NCBI GenBank assembly: GCA_026990045.1
Contig: JALSIK010000026.1
Coordinates: 1-6,339 of the forward strand
Direction: 5' to 3'
DNA length: 6,339 nt
Source: Chromatiales bacterium
GTDB lineage: Bacteria; Pseudomonadota; Gammaproteobacteria; CAMYNG01
This document shows, in pieces, positions 1 to 4,737 of this stretch. The notes beneath the pieces are model-generated. The model did no database searches, was not told the DNA's origin, and saw only the letters and a program-made list of their open reading frames with translations. How positions within the stretch are numbered: the stretch's first letter is position 1; every line of letters begins with the position of its first letter. Made by a program: the position numbers and the translations under genes.

Positions 1-137
1 GGGCCGTAGCCGCCGATGACGGGATGCATGAGCCCGATGGCCTCGGCGGGGTCCTTGTCGCGGTAGTAGTGGATGCCCTGGATGAGGGAGCTGGCACAGT
101 TGCCCACGCCCACGATAGCCGTCTTGATCTTGCTCAT
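1..137 (-). CDS. ino1: Inositol-3-phosphate synthase, N-terminal 45 codons (partial)
   Basis: The reverse strand from an ATG at 137-135 encodes 45 residues beginning MSKIKTAIVGVGNCASSLIQ and continues past the left edge. What is seen is a Rossmann-type nucleotide-binding start, with a beta strand followed by GVGNCASS (residues 10-17), then a GIHYYRDKDP stretch and LMHPVIGGYG. From family knowledge this matches the compact prokaryotic (actinobacterial-type) myo-inositol-1-phosphate synthases, usually about 360 residues. These are cytosolic and use NAD+ to cyclise D-glucose 6-phosphate to 1L-myo-inositol 1-phosphate, the first step towards inositol lipids or inositol-based solutes. Only about an eighth of the protein is visible, so active-site lysines cannot be checked. 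No strong Shine-Dalgarno is visible; a GCGAGG lies about 12 nt upstream. It is divergent from yjbQ across a 234-bp gap. Confidence in the family is high because the first 30 residues are distinctive. Confidence 0.85.
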   Translation of the reverse strand, partial: MSKIKTAIVGVGNCASSLIQGIHYYRDKDPAEAIGLMHPVIGGYG

Positions 138-166
138 CTTCAATGGAAAACCTCGCTCGGTTGCCG

Positions 167-179
167 GGGGAAATTCCCC
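167..179. repeat. 13-bp palindrome GGGGAAATTCCCC upstream of ino1
   Basis: The 13 bases read GGGGAA-A-TTCCCC, a perfect inverted repeat around a central A, ending 30 bp upstream of the ino1 ATG. The core GAAATTCC (170-177) recurs upstream of the lipoprotein gene (2141-2148) and upstream of the LysR gene (3119-3126), with a GAAATTTCC variant at 3196-3204. It may be an operator in the ino1 leader, since it lies between the candidate promoter and the start codon. No binding protein can be named. Confidence 0.4.
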
Positions 180-221
180 ACAAATTGAAGTGAAACAAAA
201 ACTAAGATGACTAACTTCTTG

Positions 222-251
222 ATTTTACAGAGTTGTCTGTGACAGCCGCAA
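222..251 (-). promoter_or_regulatory. Candidate sigma-70 promoter for ino1
   Basis: On the reverse strand there is a TTGCGG at 251-246, an 18-bp spacer, and TAAAAT at 227-222 (five of six matches to TATAAT). Transcription would start near 215, giving a leader of about 78 nt that contains the GGGGAAATTCCCC palindrome. The -10 is good and the -35 mediocre. The surrounding stretch 180-235 is clearly AT-rich in a GC-rich window, which favours a promoter here. Judged by eye only. Confidence 0.35.
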
Positions 252-330
252 GCCCGGTGGCAACAGACGGGAGTGCAAGATGGTGCCTGGAAACAGGATT
301 TCAAGGCGGCTCGAACCCGCCGGCGCCGCC
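227..330 (+). other. Inverted-repeat-rich intergenic stretch between ino1 and yjbQ
   Basis: This part of the 234-bp gap holds several small perfect inverted repeats: ACAGA-GTTG-TCTGT (227-240), CCTG-GAAA-CAGG with a GNRA-type tetraloop (286-297), and GGCGG-CTCGAAC-CCGCC with a seven-base loop (305-321), the last also able to pair GGCGGC (305-310) with GCCGCC (325-330). It could be a structured leader, a small RNA or chance pairing in GC-rich DNA. The T-arm-like hairpin is not part of a recognisable tRNA. I do not recognise a known riboswitch. Confidence 0.25.
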
Positions 331-339
331 GGGCATAAT
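311..339 (+). promoter_or_regulatory. Candidate sigma-70 promoter for yjbQ
   Basis: TCGAAC (311-316) and CATAAT (334-339) are separated by 17 bp. The -10 matches TATAAT at five of six positions and the -35 matches TTGACA at three of six. The predicted transcription start near 346 gives a short leader of about 26 nt that still includes the strong GGAGG ribosome binding site at 362-366. The spacing is ideal, but the -35 is weak. Confidence 0.35.
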
Positions 340-371
340 GGCCGCGTTGCGGCCTGCGGCGGGAGGAAGGC

Positions 372-812
372 ATGGCATCGTTTCATCACCGGCTCGACGT
401 GGAGACCGGCTCGGGCTTTTCCGTTCACGACATCACCGGGGAGGTCCGGGCCCTGGTGCGCGAATCCGGCATCGCCGAGGGCCTGGTGGTGGTGAGCACC
501 CTGCACACCACCTGTGCCGTCGCCGTCAACGAGAACGAGGCCCGCCTGCTCGACGACATCCCCGACTGCTTCCTGCGCCTGGTGCCGCCGGACGCCCCCT
601 ACCGCCACAACGACATCCACCTGCGCGACTGCCCGCCGGACGAGCCGGAGAACGCCCATGCCCACCTCATCGCCATGATGCTGGGCCACGCGCAGACCCT
701 GCCGGTGCACGAGGGCCGGCCCCACCTGGGCCGGTGGCAGTCGGTGCTCCTGGTGGAGCTGGACGGCCCGCGCCGGCGCCAGGTGGCGGTGCAGGTGATG
801 GGGGACCCGTGA
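372..812 (+). CDS. yjbQ: YjbQ/UPF0047 family secondary thiamine-phosphate synthase-like enzyme
   Basis: The 146-residue product matches the YjbQ (UPF0047) family in length (about 130-140 residues) and in its landmarks: STLHTTCAVAVNENE (residues 42-56), HLRDCPPDEPENAHAHL (83-99) with the conserved histidine-rich site, LPVHEGRPHLGRWQSVLLVELDGPR (110-134). The family is a small cytosolic trimer-forming fold; E. coli YjbQ and relatives show weak thiamine-phosphate synthase activity and can rescue thiE loss, but the physiological role is unsettled. The start at 372 is chosen because GGAGG (362-366) sits five bases upstream and the family N-terminus begins here. The downstream lipoprotein gene is convergent, its stop codon only 9 bp away. 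The conserved H/N residues look intact. It appears to be a single-gene unit; no thiamine gene is next to it. Confidence 0.93.
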   Translation: MASFHHRLDVETGSGFSVHDITGEVRALVRESGIAEGLVVVSTLHTTCAVAVNENEARLLDDIPDCFLRLVPPDAPYRHNDIHLRDCPPDEPENAHAHLIAMMLGHAQTLPVHEGRPHLGRWQSVLLVELDGPRRRQVAVQVMGDP

Positions 813-821
813 GGCCCCGCC

Positions 822-2099
822 TCAGGGGCTGGTCTGGACCGTGAGCTTCACCAGGTTGAGGGTGTAGGGATAGGCGGCGCTGCCGGCGGCGGTGAACCAG
901 ACCGTGTTGCCGCCCGTCCCCTTGGGCACCAGCGCGCCGATGAAGGGCCCGGGAAAGGTGCCCACCCGCTGCCACGGCCCCCACGGGTTGTCGGCGGCGA
1001 ACAGCGCGCCGTAGGGGCCGCCGCTGTCGGCGTCGGCGAAGCCGGTGAAGAACAGGTACTTGCCCAGCCCCGGATGGTACATGGCCGAGGCCTGGGCCGA
1101 GCTGTACAGGCCCGCCACGGGCCGGGCGTCGCTCTGCCGGCACGACCACACCCCGTTGTAACAGGGATCACCGCCGGGGCCTGGCGTGCCCTGGTAGTAC
1201 TCCCACGCAGCATAGTCGGTGACCTTGTCCCGGGGCACCCGCGCCAGGTAGATGTCCATGAGCGTGCCCACGTCGTTGTACAGCTCGTGGTCCATGCCGA
1301 AGGCATAGACATGGCCGTCGCTGTTGCCGGCGTAGCCCTGGCCCATCTGGACGAACACCAGGACGCGGAAGTGGCTGCCGTTGGTGTCGGTCCAGGGCGA
1401 GGTCCCGGTGGCCGTGGCCCAGTTGGCACCGCCGTCGTCACTGTAGGCGAGAAAGCCCGTGCTCACCGTGCCCGGGCCGTAGTGGACCGCGGCGATGAGA
1501 CGCCCGCCCACATCGAGCAGGCTCGAGGTCTTGTACTTCTTGCTTGCGGTGTCCGCGAAGTCCACCGGCCAGTAGCGCTTGACCACGCACTGGTCGGCCC
1601 CGGCGCAGTCCTGCAGCGCCGGCGGCGTGCCGTCCATGACCACGATGCCGTTGAAGGTGAACCGGCACAGGGCGTAGCAGGCGCTGCAATCGTTGTGGTT
1701 GCAGAAATCGCCGTAGAACCCGGCCCCCGCGGGCTGGGTGACCCCCGGGATCCACTCGCCCATGGGGCACCCGGTCGTGGTGGCGCTGCCGCCGATGTTG
1801 CCGTCGCTCCAGTCGGCGGTGACCCCGGGGACGGGGTTGGGATCACCCGCGCCCAGGGTCAGGCTGGGCACGCAGTTCTTCATCCCGGTGCCATCGCCGA
1901 AGGCCAGGTAGAGCTTGCCGTCCGCGCCCCAGGTGGACGGCCACAGGTCGCCCATGTAGTGGAGTTCGGTGGCCGTGGTGTCCACGGTGATGCCGGTGAG
2001 CTTCGGTCCCGGTGCCGGGCCGCCGCCACCACCCCCGCTGCAGCCGGCGCCCGCCACCGCGAGCGCCAGCACCAGTGCCGTCCGCCTGCCTGCCGCCAT
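822..2099 (-). CDS. Secreted DUF4185-like beta-propeller lipoprotein, cysteine-rich
   Basis: The 425-residue product has a lipoprotein signal: MAAGRR, a hydrophobic ALVLALAVAGAG core and Cys20 as the probable lipidated residue, followed by SGGGGGG, a flexible linker common in bacterial lipoproteins. The lipobox GAGC is slightly off the LAGC norm. The mature part resembles DUF4185 proteins (five-bladed propeller, glycoside-hydrolase-like fold): GDLWPSTWGADGKLYLAFGDG (50-70), HYGPG, one Asp-box SDDGGANW (220-227), SDGHVYAFGMDHE (260-272), IYLARVPRDKVTDYAAWEYYQG (283-304), SAMYHPGLGKYLFFTGF (338-354) and NPWGPWQRVGTFPG (371-384). Substrate and activity are unknown. Ten cysteines besides Cys20 (76, 111, 133, 138, 141, 145, 165, 171, 313, 320) include a tight C-x4-C-x2-C-x3-C cluster, suggesting disulfides or a metal site. 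The start is set at 2099 rather than the ATG at 2123 because only the former has a good ribosome binding site and a clean signal peptide. It lies 82 bp behind the LysR gene on the same strand. Confidence 0.75.
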   Translation of the reverse strand: MAAGRRTALVLALAVAGAGCSGGGGGGPAPGPKLTGITVDTTATELHYMGDLWPSTWGADGKLYLAFGDGTGMKNCVPSLTLGAGDPNPVPGVTADWSDGNIGGSATTTGCPMGEWIPGVTQPAGAGFYGDFCNHNDCSACYALCRFTFNGIVVMDGTPPALQDCAGADQCVVKRYWPVDFADTASKKYKTSSLLDVGGRLIAAVHYGPGTVSTGFLAYSDDGGANWATATGTSPWTDTNGSHFRVLVFVQMGQGYAGNSDGHVYAFGMDHELYNDVGTLMDIYLARVPRDKVTDYAAWEYYQGTPGPGGDPCYNGVWSCRQSDARPVAGLYSSAQASAMYHPGLGKYLFFTGFADADSGGPYGALFAADNPWGPWQRVGTFPGPFIGALVPKGTGGNTVWFTAAGSAAYPYTLNLVKLTVQTSP

Positions 2100-2106
2100 C
2101 GCCGGG

Positions 2107-2113
2107 CCCTCCC
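2107..2113 (-). promoter_or_regulatory. Ribosome binding site deciding the lipoprotein start
   Basis: The reverse strand reads GGGAGGG seven bases upstream of the ATG at 2099-2097. The alternative ATG at 2123-2121 has no comparable purine run and would add MAGREGPA in front of an otherwise standard signal peptide. Confidence 0.7.
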
Positions 2114-2139
2114 GTCCCGCCATCCGTACCCGGGTTATC

Positions 2140-2148
2140 GGAAATTCC
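2140..2148. repeat. GGAAATTCC palindrome upstream of the lipoprotein gene
   Basis: A 9-bp odd palindrome GGAAATTCC lies in the 82-bp gap between the LysR and lipoprotein genes, about 40 bp upstream of the lipoprotein start. It is flanked by two CCCGGG hexamers (2129-2134 and 2147-2152). It shares its core with 167-179 and 3119-3126. It may be an operator; no binding protein is known. Confidence 0.3.
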
Positions 2149-2161
2149 CGGGGTTCTTTGA

Positions 2162-2179
2162 GCCGGGCGGCGCCCCGGC
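2162..2179 (-). terminator. Weak hairpin after the LysR gene
   Basis: Directly after the LysR stop codon the reverse strand can form GCCGGG/CCCGGC with a six-base loop. No T-run follows (the next bases are TCAAAGAACC), so this is not a textbook intrinsic terminator. Read-through into the lipoprotein gene is possible. Confidence 0.25.
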
Positions 2180-2181
2180 CG

Positions 2182-3114
2182 CTACCGCTCCCGGCCGCCG
2201 CCCGTCGCCAACCAGTCGCCGGAGGCGGCGACCTCGGCCAGCCGCGCGCGGAACCAGGCCATGGCCTGCCCGCGGTTGTGGCTGGCCCAGGCGTAGTGGA
2301 GGGTATGCCGCCCGCCGCCGGTGTCCTCCACCCTTTTCTCCACCAGCCGGCCCCGGGCCAGGTCCTGTTCCACCAGGTGGCGCGGCAGGTAGCCCACGCC
2401 CAGTCCCAGGCACTGGGCCAGCCGCTTGACCTCCAGGTCGGGCACGGTGAACACCCGCTGCCCGGGCAGCACGCCCACGGTACGCGGCGGCAGGCCGCGC
2501 GAGGTATCGGCGGCGGCCACCACCCGGTGGCGCCGGATGTCGGCGCTGGAGAGGGGTTCCGGGGCCGAGGCCAGGGGATGGTCCGGGGCGACGGCGAACA
2601 CGAACTCTACCTCCCCCAGGGGCGCCGCGGTGTAGCCGCCCCCCGGCGGTCCCTCGCCCGGGGCGCCGATGACCAGGTCCGCGCGGCCGGAGACCAGGGC
2701 GTCCCAGGTGCCGCCCAGCACCTCCACCGACAGGCGGAGCCGGGTCTCCGGGGCCACCTCGTAGAAATCCGCGCACAGCTCCAGCACCCGCGGCCAGGGC
2801 ACGAGGTCCCCCACCGCGATGCGCAGCTCGGCCTCCCAGCCGGTGGCGATGCGCCGCACGTGGCGGGCGATGCCGTCGGCCAGGTGCAGCAGCTCGCGGC
2901 CCTCTGCCAGCAGGGCCTCGCCGGCAGGGGTCAGCCGGGCCCGGTGGCCGCGGCGGTCGAACAGGGACACGCCCAGGCTCTGTTCCAGCCTCTGGACGGC
3001 ATAGGTCACCGAGGACGGCGCCCGGTGCAGGGCCTCGGCGGCGGCGGCAAAGCTGCCGCGGCGGGCGATGGCGTCCAGCACCAGGAGCGAGTCGAGACTG
3101 ATCTCCGGCCTCAT
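2182..3114 (-). CDS. LysR-family transcriptional regulator, YhaJ-like
   Basis: The 310-residue protein is a full-length LysR-type regulator. The N-terminal winged helix-turn-helix spans about residues 6-65: LDSLLVLDAIARRGSFAAAA (7-26), then PSSVTYAVQRLEQSLGVSLFDRRGHRARLTPAG (33-65). A linker helix follows to about 92, then a periplasmic-binding-protein-like effector domain (about 92-295). The phrases RRGSFAAAAEAL, LFDRRGHR, GRADLVIGAP, VAPDHPLA, VVAAADTSR and GLGVGYLPRHLVEQDLARGRL resemble the E. coli YhaJ subgroup, whose members sense aromatic or quinone-like compounds; that ligand class is only a suggestion here. It is divergent from the cytochrome b561 cluster, the classic LysR arrangement, so it probably controls that cluster and itself. 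The ATG at 3114-3112 fits the family N-terminus, but the ribosome binding site is poor and a candidate operator (3115-3131) abuts the start, which fits autoregulation. Cellular location: cytosol, on DNA. Confidence 0.93.
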   Translation of the reverse strand: MRPEISLDSLLVLDAIARRGSFAAAAEALHRAPSSVTYAVQRLEQSLGVSLFDRRGHRARLTPAGEALLAEGRELLHLADGIARHVRRIATGWEAELRIAVGDLVPWPRVLELCADFYEVAPETRLRLSVEVLGGTWDALVSGRADLVIGAPGEGPPGGGYTAAPLGEVEFVFAVAPDHPLASAPEPLSSADIRRHRVVAAADTSRGLPPRTVGVLPGQRVFTVPDLEVKRLAQCLGLGVGYLPRHLVEQDLARGRLVEKRVEDTGGGRHTLHYAWASHNRGQAMAWFRARLAEVAASGDWLATGGGRER

Positions 3115-3131
3115 GTTCGAAATTCCAGAAC
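3115..3131. promoter_or_regulatory. Candidate LysR recognition site (TTC-N9-GAA)
   Basis: GTTCGAAATTCCAGAAC contains the inverted repeat GTTC-N9-GAAC, with a T-N11-A pair inside it (3117 and 3129), the hallmark of LysR binding sites. Its centre (3123) lies about 65 bp upstream of the transcription start predicted from the candidate b561 promoter, the usual place for the LysR recognition site. It also touches the LysR start codon, so binding could repress lysR. Inferred from sequence only. Confidence 0.45.
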
Positions 3132-3145
3132 GATTTGTTTCAATA

Positions 3146-3168
3146 TTTCCGCTGGAAACAGCGCTGTT
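3146..3168. repeat. Two overlapping inverted repeats in the divergent control region
   Basis: TTTCC-GCT-GGAAA (3146-3158) is immediately followed by the perfect 12-bp palindrome AACAGCGCTGTT (3157-3168), which it overlaps by two bases. The first is centred about 36 bp upstream of the predicted b561 transcription start, where LysR activation sites usually lie. The second falls within the spacer of the candidate b561 promoter, so a protein bound there would be expected to block RNA polymerase. Confidence 0.4.
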
Positions 3169-3181
3169 ACGGGCCTAGTAT
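3153..3181 (+). promoter_or_regulatory. Candidate promoter of the b561-yceI-CDGSH cluster
   Basis: TGGAAA (3153-3158), a 17-bp spacer and TAGTAT (3176-3181) match the sigma-70 boxes at four of six positions each. Predicted start near 3188 with a leader of about 55 nt. Both boxes are imperfect, as expected of an activator-dependent promoter. It overlaps the oppositely directed candidate lysR promoter. Confidence 0.4.
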
Positions 3182-3206
3182 CCGCCCAGTCGTTCGAAAT
3201 TTCCAA
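3177..3206 (-). promoter_or_regulatory. Candidate lysR promoter, overlapping the divergent one
   Basis: On the reverse strand TTGGAA (3206-3201), an 18-bp spacer and GATACT (3182-3177) match the consensus at four of six positions each. Transcription would start near 3170, with a leader of about 56 nt. Its -10 overlaps the -10 of the rightward promoter almost completely, so the two polymerases would compete. Its -35 overlaps the second GTTCGAAATT copy. Confidence 0.35.
3192..3206. promoter_or_regulatory. Second GTTCGAAATT(T)CC copy, possible operator
   Basis: GTTCGAAATTTCCAA repeats the first 12 bases of the element at 3115, in the same orientation and 77 bp away, with one inserted T. It lacks the right-hand GAAC arm. 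It covers the candidate lysR -35 and lies just downstream of the predicted b561 start, so it may be a second regulator contact. Confidence 0.35.
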
Positions 3207-3242
3207 TCACCGGCATCCAAACACCAGGGGCAGACTCGGAAA

Positions 3243-3833
3243 ATGAAGCCGCCACCGCTGGCAAACGGCACCCACGGCTACGGGCTGGTGAGCATCCTCC
3301 TCCACTGGGTGATGGCCGCCCTCCTGCTGGGCCTGTTCGCCCTGGGCCTGTACATGGTGGGACTGGACTACACCCATCCCTGGTCCCGCACCGCGCCCGA
3401 CATCCATCGCGGGCTGGGCGTGCTCACCTTCCTGCTGCTGGGAGTGCGCTGGGGGTGGCGGCTGGCCAATCCGCTGCCCGCCGTGGAGGGGCGGCCGTGG
3501 GAACGGCGGGTGGCCCCGTGGGTCCACCGCCTGTTCTACCTGCTGGTGGCGGCGGTGGCCGTCAGCGGCTGGCTCATCAGCACCGCCGACGGACGATCCG
3601 TCTCCGTGTTCGGCTGGTTCGAGTTGCCGGCGGTCTTTCATGGATACGAGAACCAGGAAGACACCGCCGGCCGGGTCCACCGGTGGCTGGCCTGGGCGCT
3701 CGTGGCCCTGGCCGGCCTCCACACCGCCGCGGCACTGAAACACCATTTCATCGACCGCGACGCCACCCTGCGCCGCATGCTGGTGCCGGGCGGGGCCGCG
3801 GCCTCCCCTTCCACCACGACCAGAGGAGACTAG
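3243..3833 (+). CDS. yceJ: Cytochrome b561 family di-haem membrane protein (YceJ-like)
   Basis: The 196-residue integral membrane protein has four predicted helices at about 15-38, 53-73, 92-114 and 146-167. Four histidines are placed as in E. coli cytochrome b561: His21 in LLHW, His55 in DIHRGLG, His146 in RVHRWLAW and His160 in AGLHTAAALKHHF. The His21-His55 spacing of 34 and His146-His160 spacing of 14 fit two b haems bridging two helix pairs. Members move electrons between the quinone pool and another carrier in the inner membrane. The start is placed at the ATG at 3243; a longer reading from TTG at 3135 adds 36 polar residues and overlaps the promoter region. The ribosome site is modest (AGGGG about 12 bases upstream). 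The yceI gene follows after 6 bp, the same order as E. coli yceJ-yceI, so the two are surely co-transcribed. Confidence 0.92.
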   Translation: MKPPPLANGTHGYGLVSILLHWVMAALLLGLFALGLYMVGLDYTHPWSRTAPDIHRGLGVLTFLLLGVRWGWRLANPLPAVEGRPWERRVAPWVHRLFYLLVAAVAVSGWLISTADGRSVSVFGWFELPAVFHGYENQEDTAGRVHRWLAWALVALAGLHTAAALKHHFIDRDATLRRMLVPGGAAASPSTTTRGD

Positions 3834-3839
3834 ACCGCC

Positions 3840-4418
3840 ATGTTGAGACAGCTCGCACTGGCGCTGGCACTGGGCCTGGGGACCGCGGGCACCCAGGCCG
3901 CCGAGCGCTACGTCATCGACACCGAGGGCATGCATGCCTTCATCACCTTCCGCGTCCAGCACCTGGGCTTCAGCTGGCTGGAGGGCCGCTTCAACCGCTT
4001 CGCGGGCGAATTCACCTGGGACGAGGCCAACCCGGCCAACAACCGGGTGGAGGTGGAGATCGACGTGGCCAGCCTCGACAGCAACCACGCCGAGCGCGAC
4101 AAGCACCTGCGCAGCGCGCGGTTCTTCGACGTGAAAAAATATCCCAGGGCCACCTTCACCAGCACGGCGTGGGTGGACCACGGCGACGGCACCGCGACGC
4201 TCAAGGGCAGGTTCACCCTGCGCGGCATCACCCGGGACATCGCCATCGCGGTCAAAAAGATGGGCGCCGGCAAGGACCCGTGGGGCGGCTACCGGCGCGG
4301 CTTCGAGGGCACCACCACGCTGAAGCTGTCCGATTACAAGATGAAGGAAGGCCACCTCCTGGGCAAGGTGGCCGAGAACGTGCGCATCTGGATCTCGCTG
4401 GAGGGCATCCGCCAGTGA
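3840..4418 (+). CDS. yceI: YceI family periplasmic polyisoprenoid-binding protein
   Basis: The 192-residue product has a Sec signal peptide (MLRQ, then hydrophobic LALALALGLGTAG), probably cut after TQA at residue 20 to leave about 172 residues; E. coli YceI is 191. The mature part shows the lipocalin-like YceI pattern: ERYVIDTEGMHAFITFRVQHLGFSWLEGRF (22-51), VEVEIDVASLDSNHAERDKHLRSARFFDVKKYP (74-106), ATFTS, LKGRFTLRGITRDIAI and a closing VRIWISLEGI. The family forms an eight-stranded barrel that holds a long isoprenoid chain such as a quinone tail in the periplasm. Pairing with a b561 cytochrome suggests quinone-linked electron or lipid handling, which is inference. Translation is served by GAGGAG (3823-3828) inside the end of the preceding gene, 11 bases upstream, so the two are translationally close. 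No oddities are seen. Confidence 0.95.
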   Translation: MLRQLALALALGLGTAGTQAAERYVIDTEGMHAFITFRVQHLGFSWLEGRFNRFAGEFTWDEANPANNRVEVEIDVASLDSNHAERDKHLRSARFFDVKKYPRATFTSTAWVDHGDGTATLKGRFTLRGITRDIAIAVKKMGAGKDPWGGYRRGFEGTTTLKLSDYKMKEGHLLGKVAENVRIWISLEGIRQ

Positions 4419-4426
4419 TCAACCCC

Positions 4427-4442
4427 GGTCCCTGCCGGGACC
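4427..4442 (+). other. Small hairpin between yceI and the CDGSH gene
   Basis: GGTCCC-TGCC-GGGACC is a perfect 6-bp stem with a four-base loop in the 45-bp gap. There is no T-run after it, so it is unlikely to terminate fully. It could stabilise the upstream mRNA or partly reduce read-through into the CDGSH gene. Confidence 0.4.
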
Positions 4443-4463
4443 TGCCATGAGAGGAGAGCAGCC

Positions 4464-4700
4464 ATGAGTGAACCCGAAATCGCCGCCACCGAACCCGCCG
4501 TCCTGACCCTGGAGCCCGGCACCTACTACTGGTGCGCGTGCGGCCGCTCCAAGGACCAGCCCTTCTGCGACGGGTCCCACCAGGGCACCGGCATGGAACC
4601 CGTGACCTTCGAGATCACGGAGACCAGGCAGGTGGCCCTGTGCCAGTGCAAGCGCACCGCCAACCCGCCGTTCTGCGACGGCAGCCACAAGGCCCTGTGA
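4464..4700 (+). CDS. Double-CDGSH iron-sulfur protein
   Basis: The 78-residue protein carries two complete CDGSH iron-sulfur motifs. The first ligand set is Cys24, Cys26, Cys35 and His39 (CACGRSKDQPFCDGSH, 24-39); the second is Cys60, Cys62, Cys71 and His75 (CQCKRTANPPFCDGSH, 60-75). Each C-X-C-X8-C-X3-H set is expected to bind one [2Fe-2S] cluster by three Cys and one His, as in the mitoNEET family; the tandem form is like mitochondrial CISD3. There is no signal peptide or membrane anchor, so it is probably cytosolic. Such proteins are thought to transfer electrons or clusters; the physiological partner is unknown. A strong GAGGAG (4451-4456) sits seven bases before the ATG. It is the third gene after b561 and yceI, 45 bp from the latter, so it is probably co-expressed, though the hairpin in the gap leaves some doubt. 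Confidence 0.95.
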   Translation: MSEPEIAATEPAVLTLEPGTYYWCACGRSKDQPFCDGSHQGTGMEPVTFEITETRQVALCQCKRTANPPFCDGSHKAL

Positions 4701-4706
4701 CGCGGC

Positions 4707-4732
4707 GGGCGGAGGGCGGGCGCCCTCCGCCC
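4707..4732. terminator. GC-rich 11-bp hairpin between convergent genes
   Basis: The stem 4707-4717 pairs perfectly with 4722-4732 (GGGCGGAGGGC against GCCCTCCGCCC) around a four-base GGGC loop. It fills most of the 37-bp gap between the stops of the CDGSH gene and the leftward protease gene, so it can serve both strands. Neither side has a T-run, so it is a non-canonical terminator or an mRNA end-protecting structure. Confidence 0.6.
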
Positions 4733-4737
4733 CCGGC

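Noticed and set aside
305..335. Possible tRNA 3' half (GGCGG-CTCGAAC-CCGCC resembles a T-arm)
   Set aside because: The loop starts with C instead of the invariant T, no matching 5' acceptor strand, D-arm or anticodon arm lies upstream, and no CCA end follows.
240..370. Thiamine pyrophosphate or cobalamin riboswitch ahead of yjbQ
   Set aside because: I could not find the conserved core sequences of either class, and the likely yjbQ promoter lies downstream of most of the structured DNA.
233..844. Rightward 203-codon open frame overlapping yjbQ
   Set aside because: It is out of frame with yjbQ, which has the family motifs and a good ribosome binding site; the product is Arg/Pro/Gly-rich with no similarity I recognise.
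1074..2429. Rightward 451-codon open frame opposite the lipoprotein and LysR genes
   Set aside because: It is a by-product of high GC content: the translation is low-complexity Arg/Ala/Gly/Pro/His text with no domain, and it spans two well-supported genes on the other strand.
3135..3242. Earlier TTG start for the cytochrome b561 gene (36 extra residues)
   Set aside because: The extension is polar and unlike the family, overlaps the candidate promoter and repeats, and has no ribosome binding site; the ATG at 3243 fits the usual length before the first helix.
1969..3246. Rightward 425-codon open frame opposite the LysR gene
   Set aside because: It is antisense to a clear LysR protein and runs through the control region into the b561 start; its composition is low-complexity with no recognisable motif.
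3207..4355. Leftward 382-codon open frame opposite b561 and yceI
   Set aside because: The strand opposite has two family-level proteins with conserved haem ligands and a signal peptide; this frame shows no domain and is rich in Gly, Gln, His and Val, as expected of an antisense shadow.
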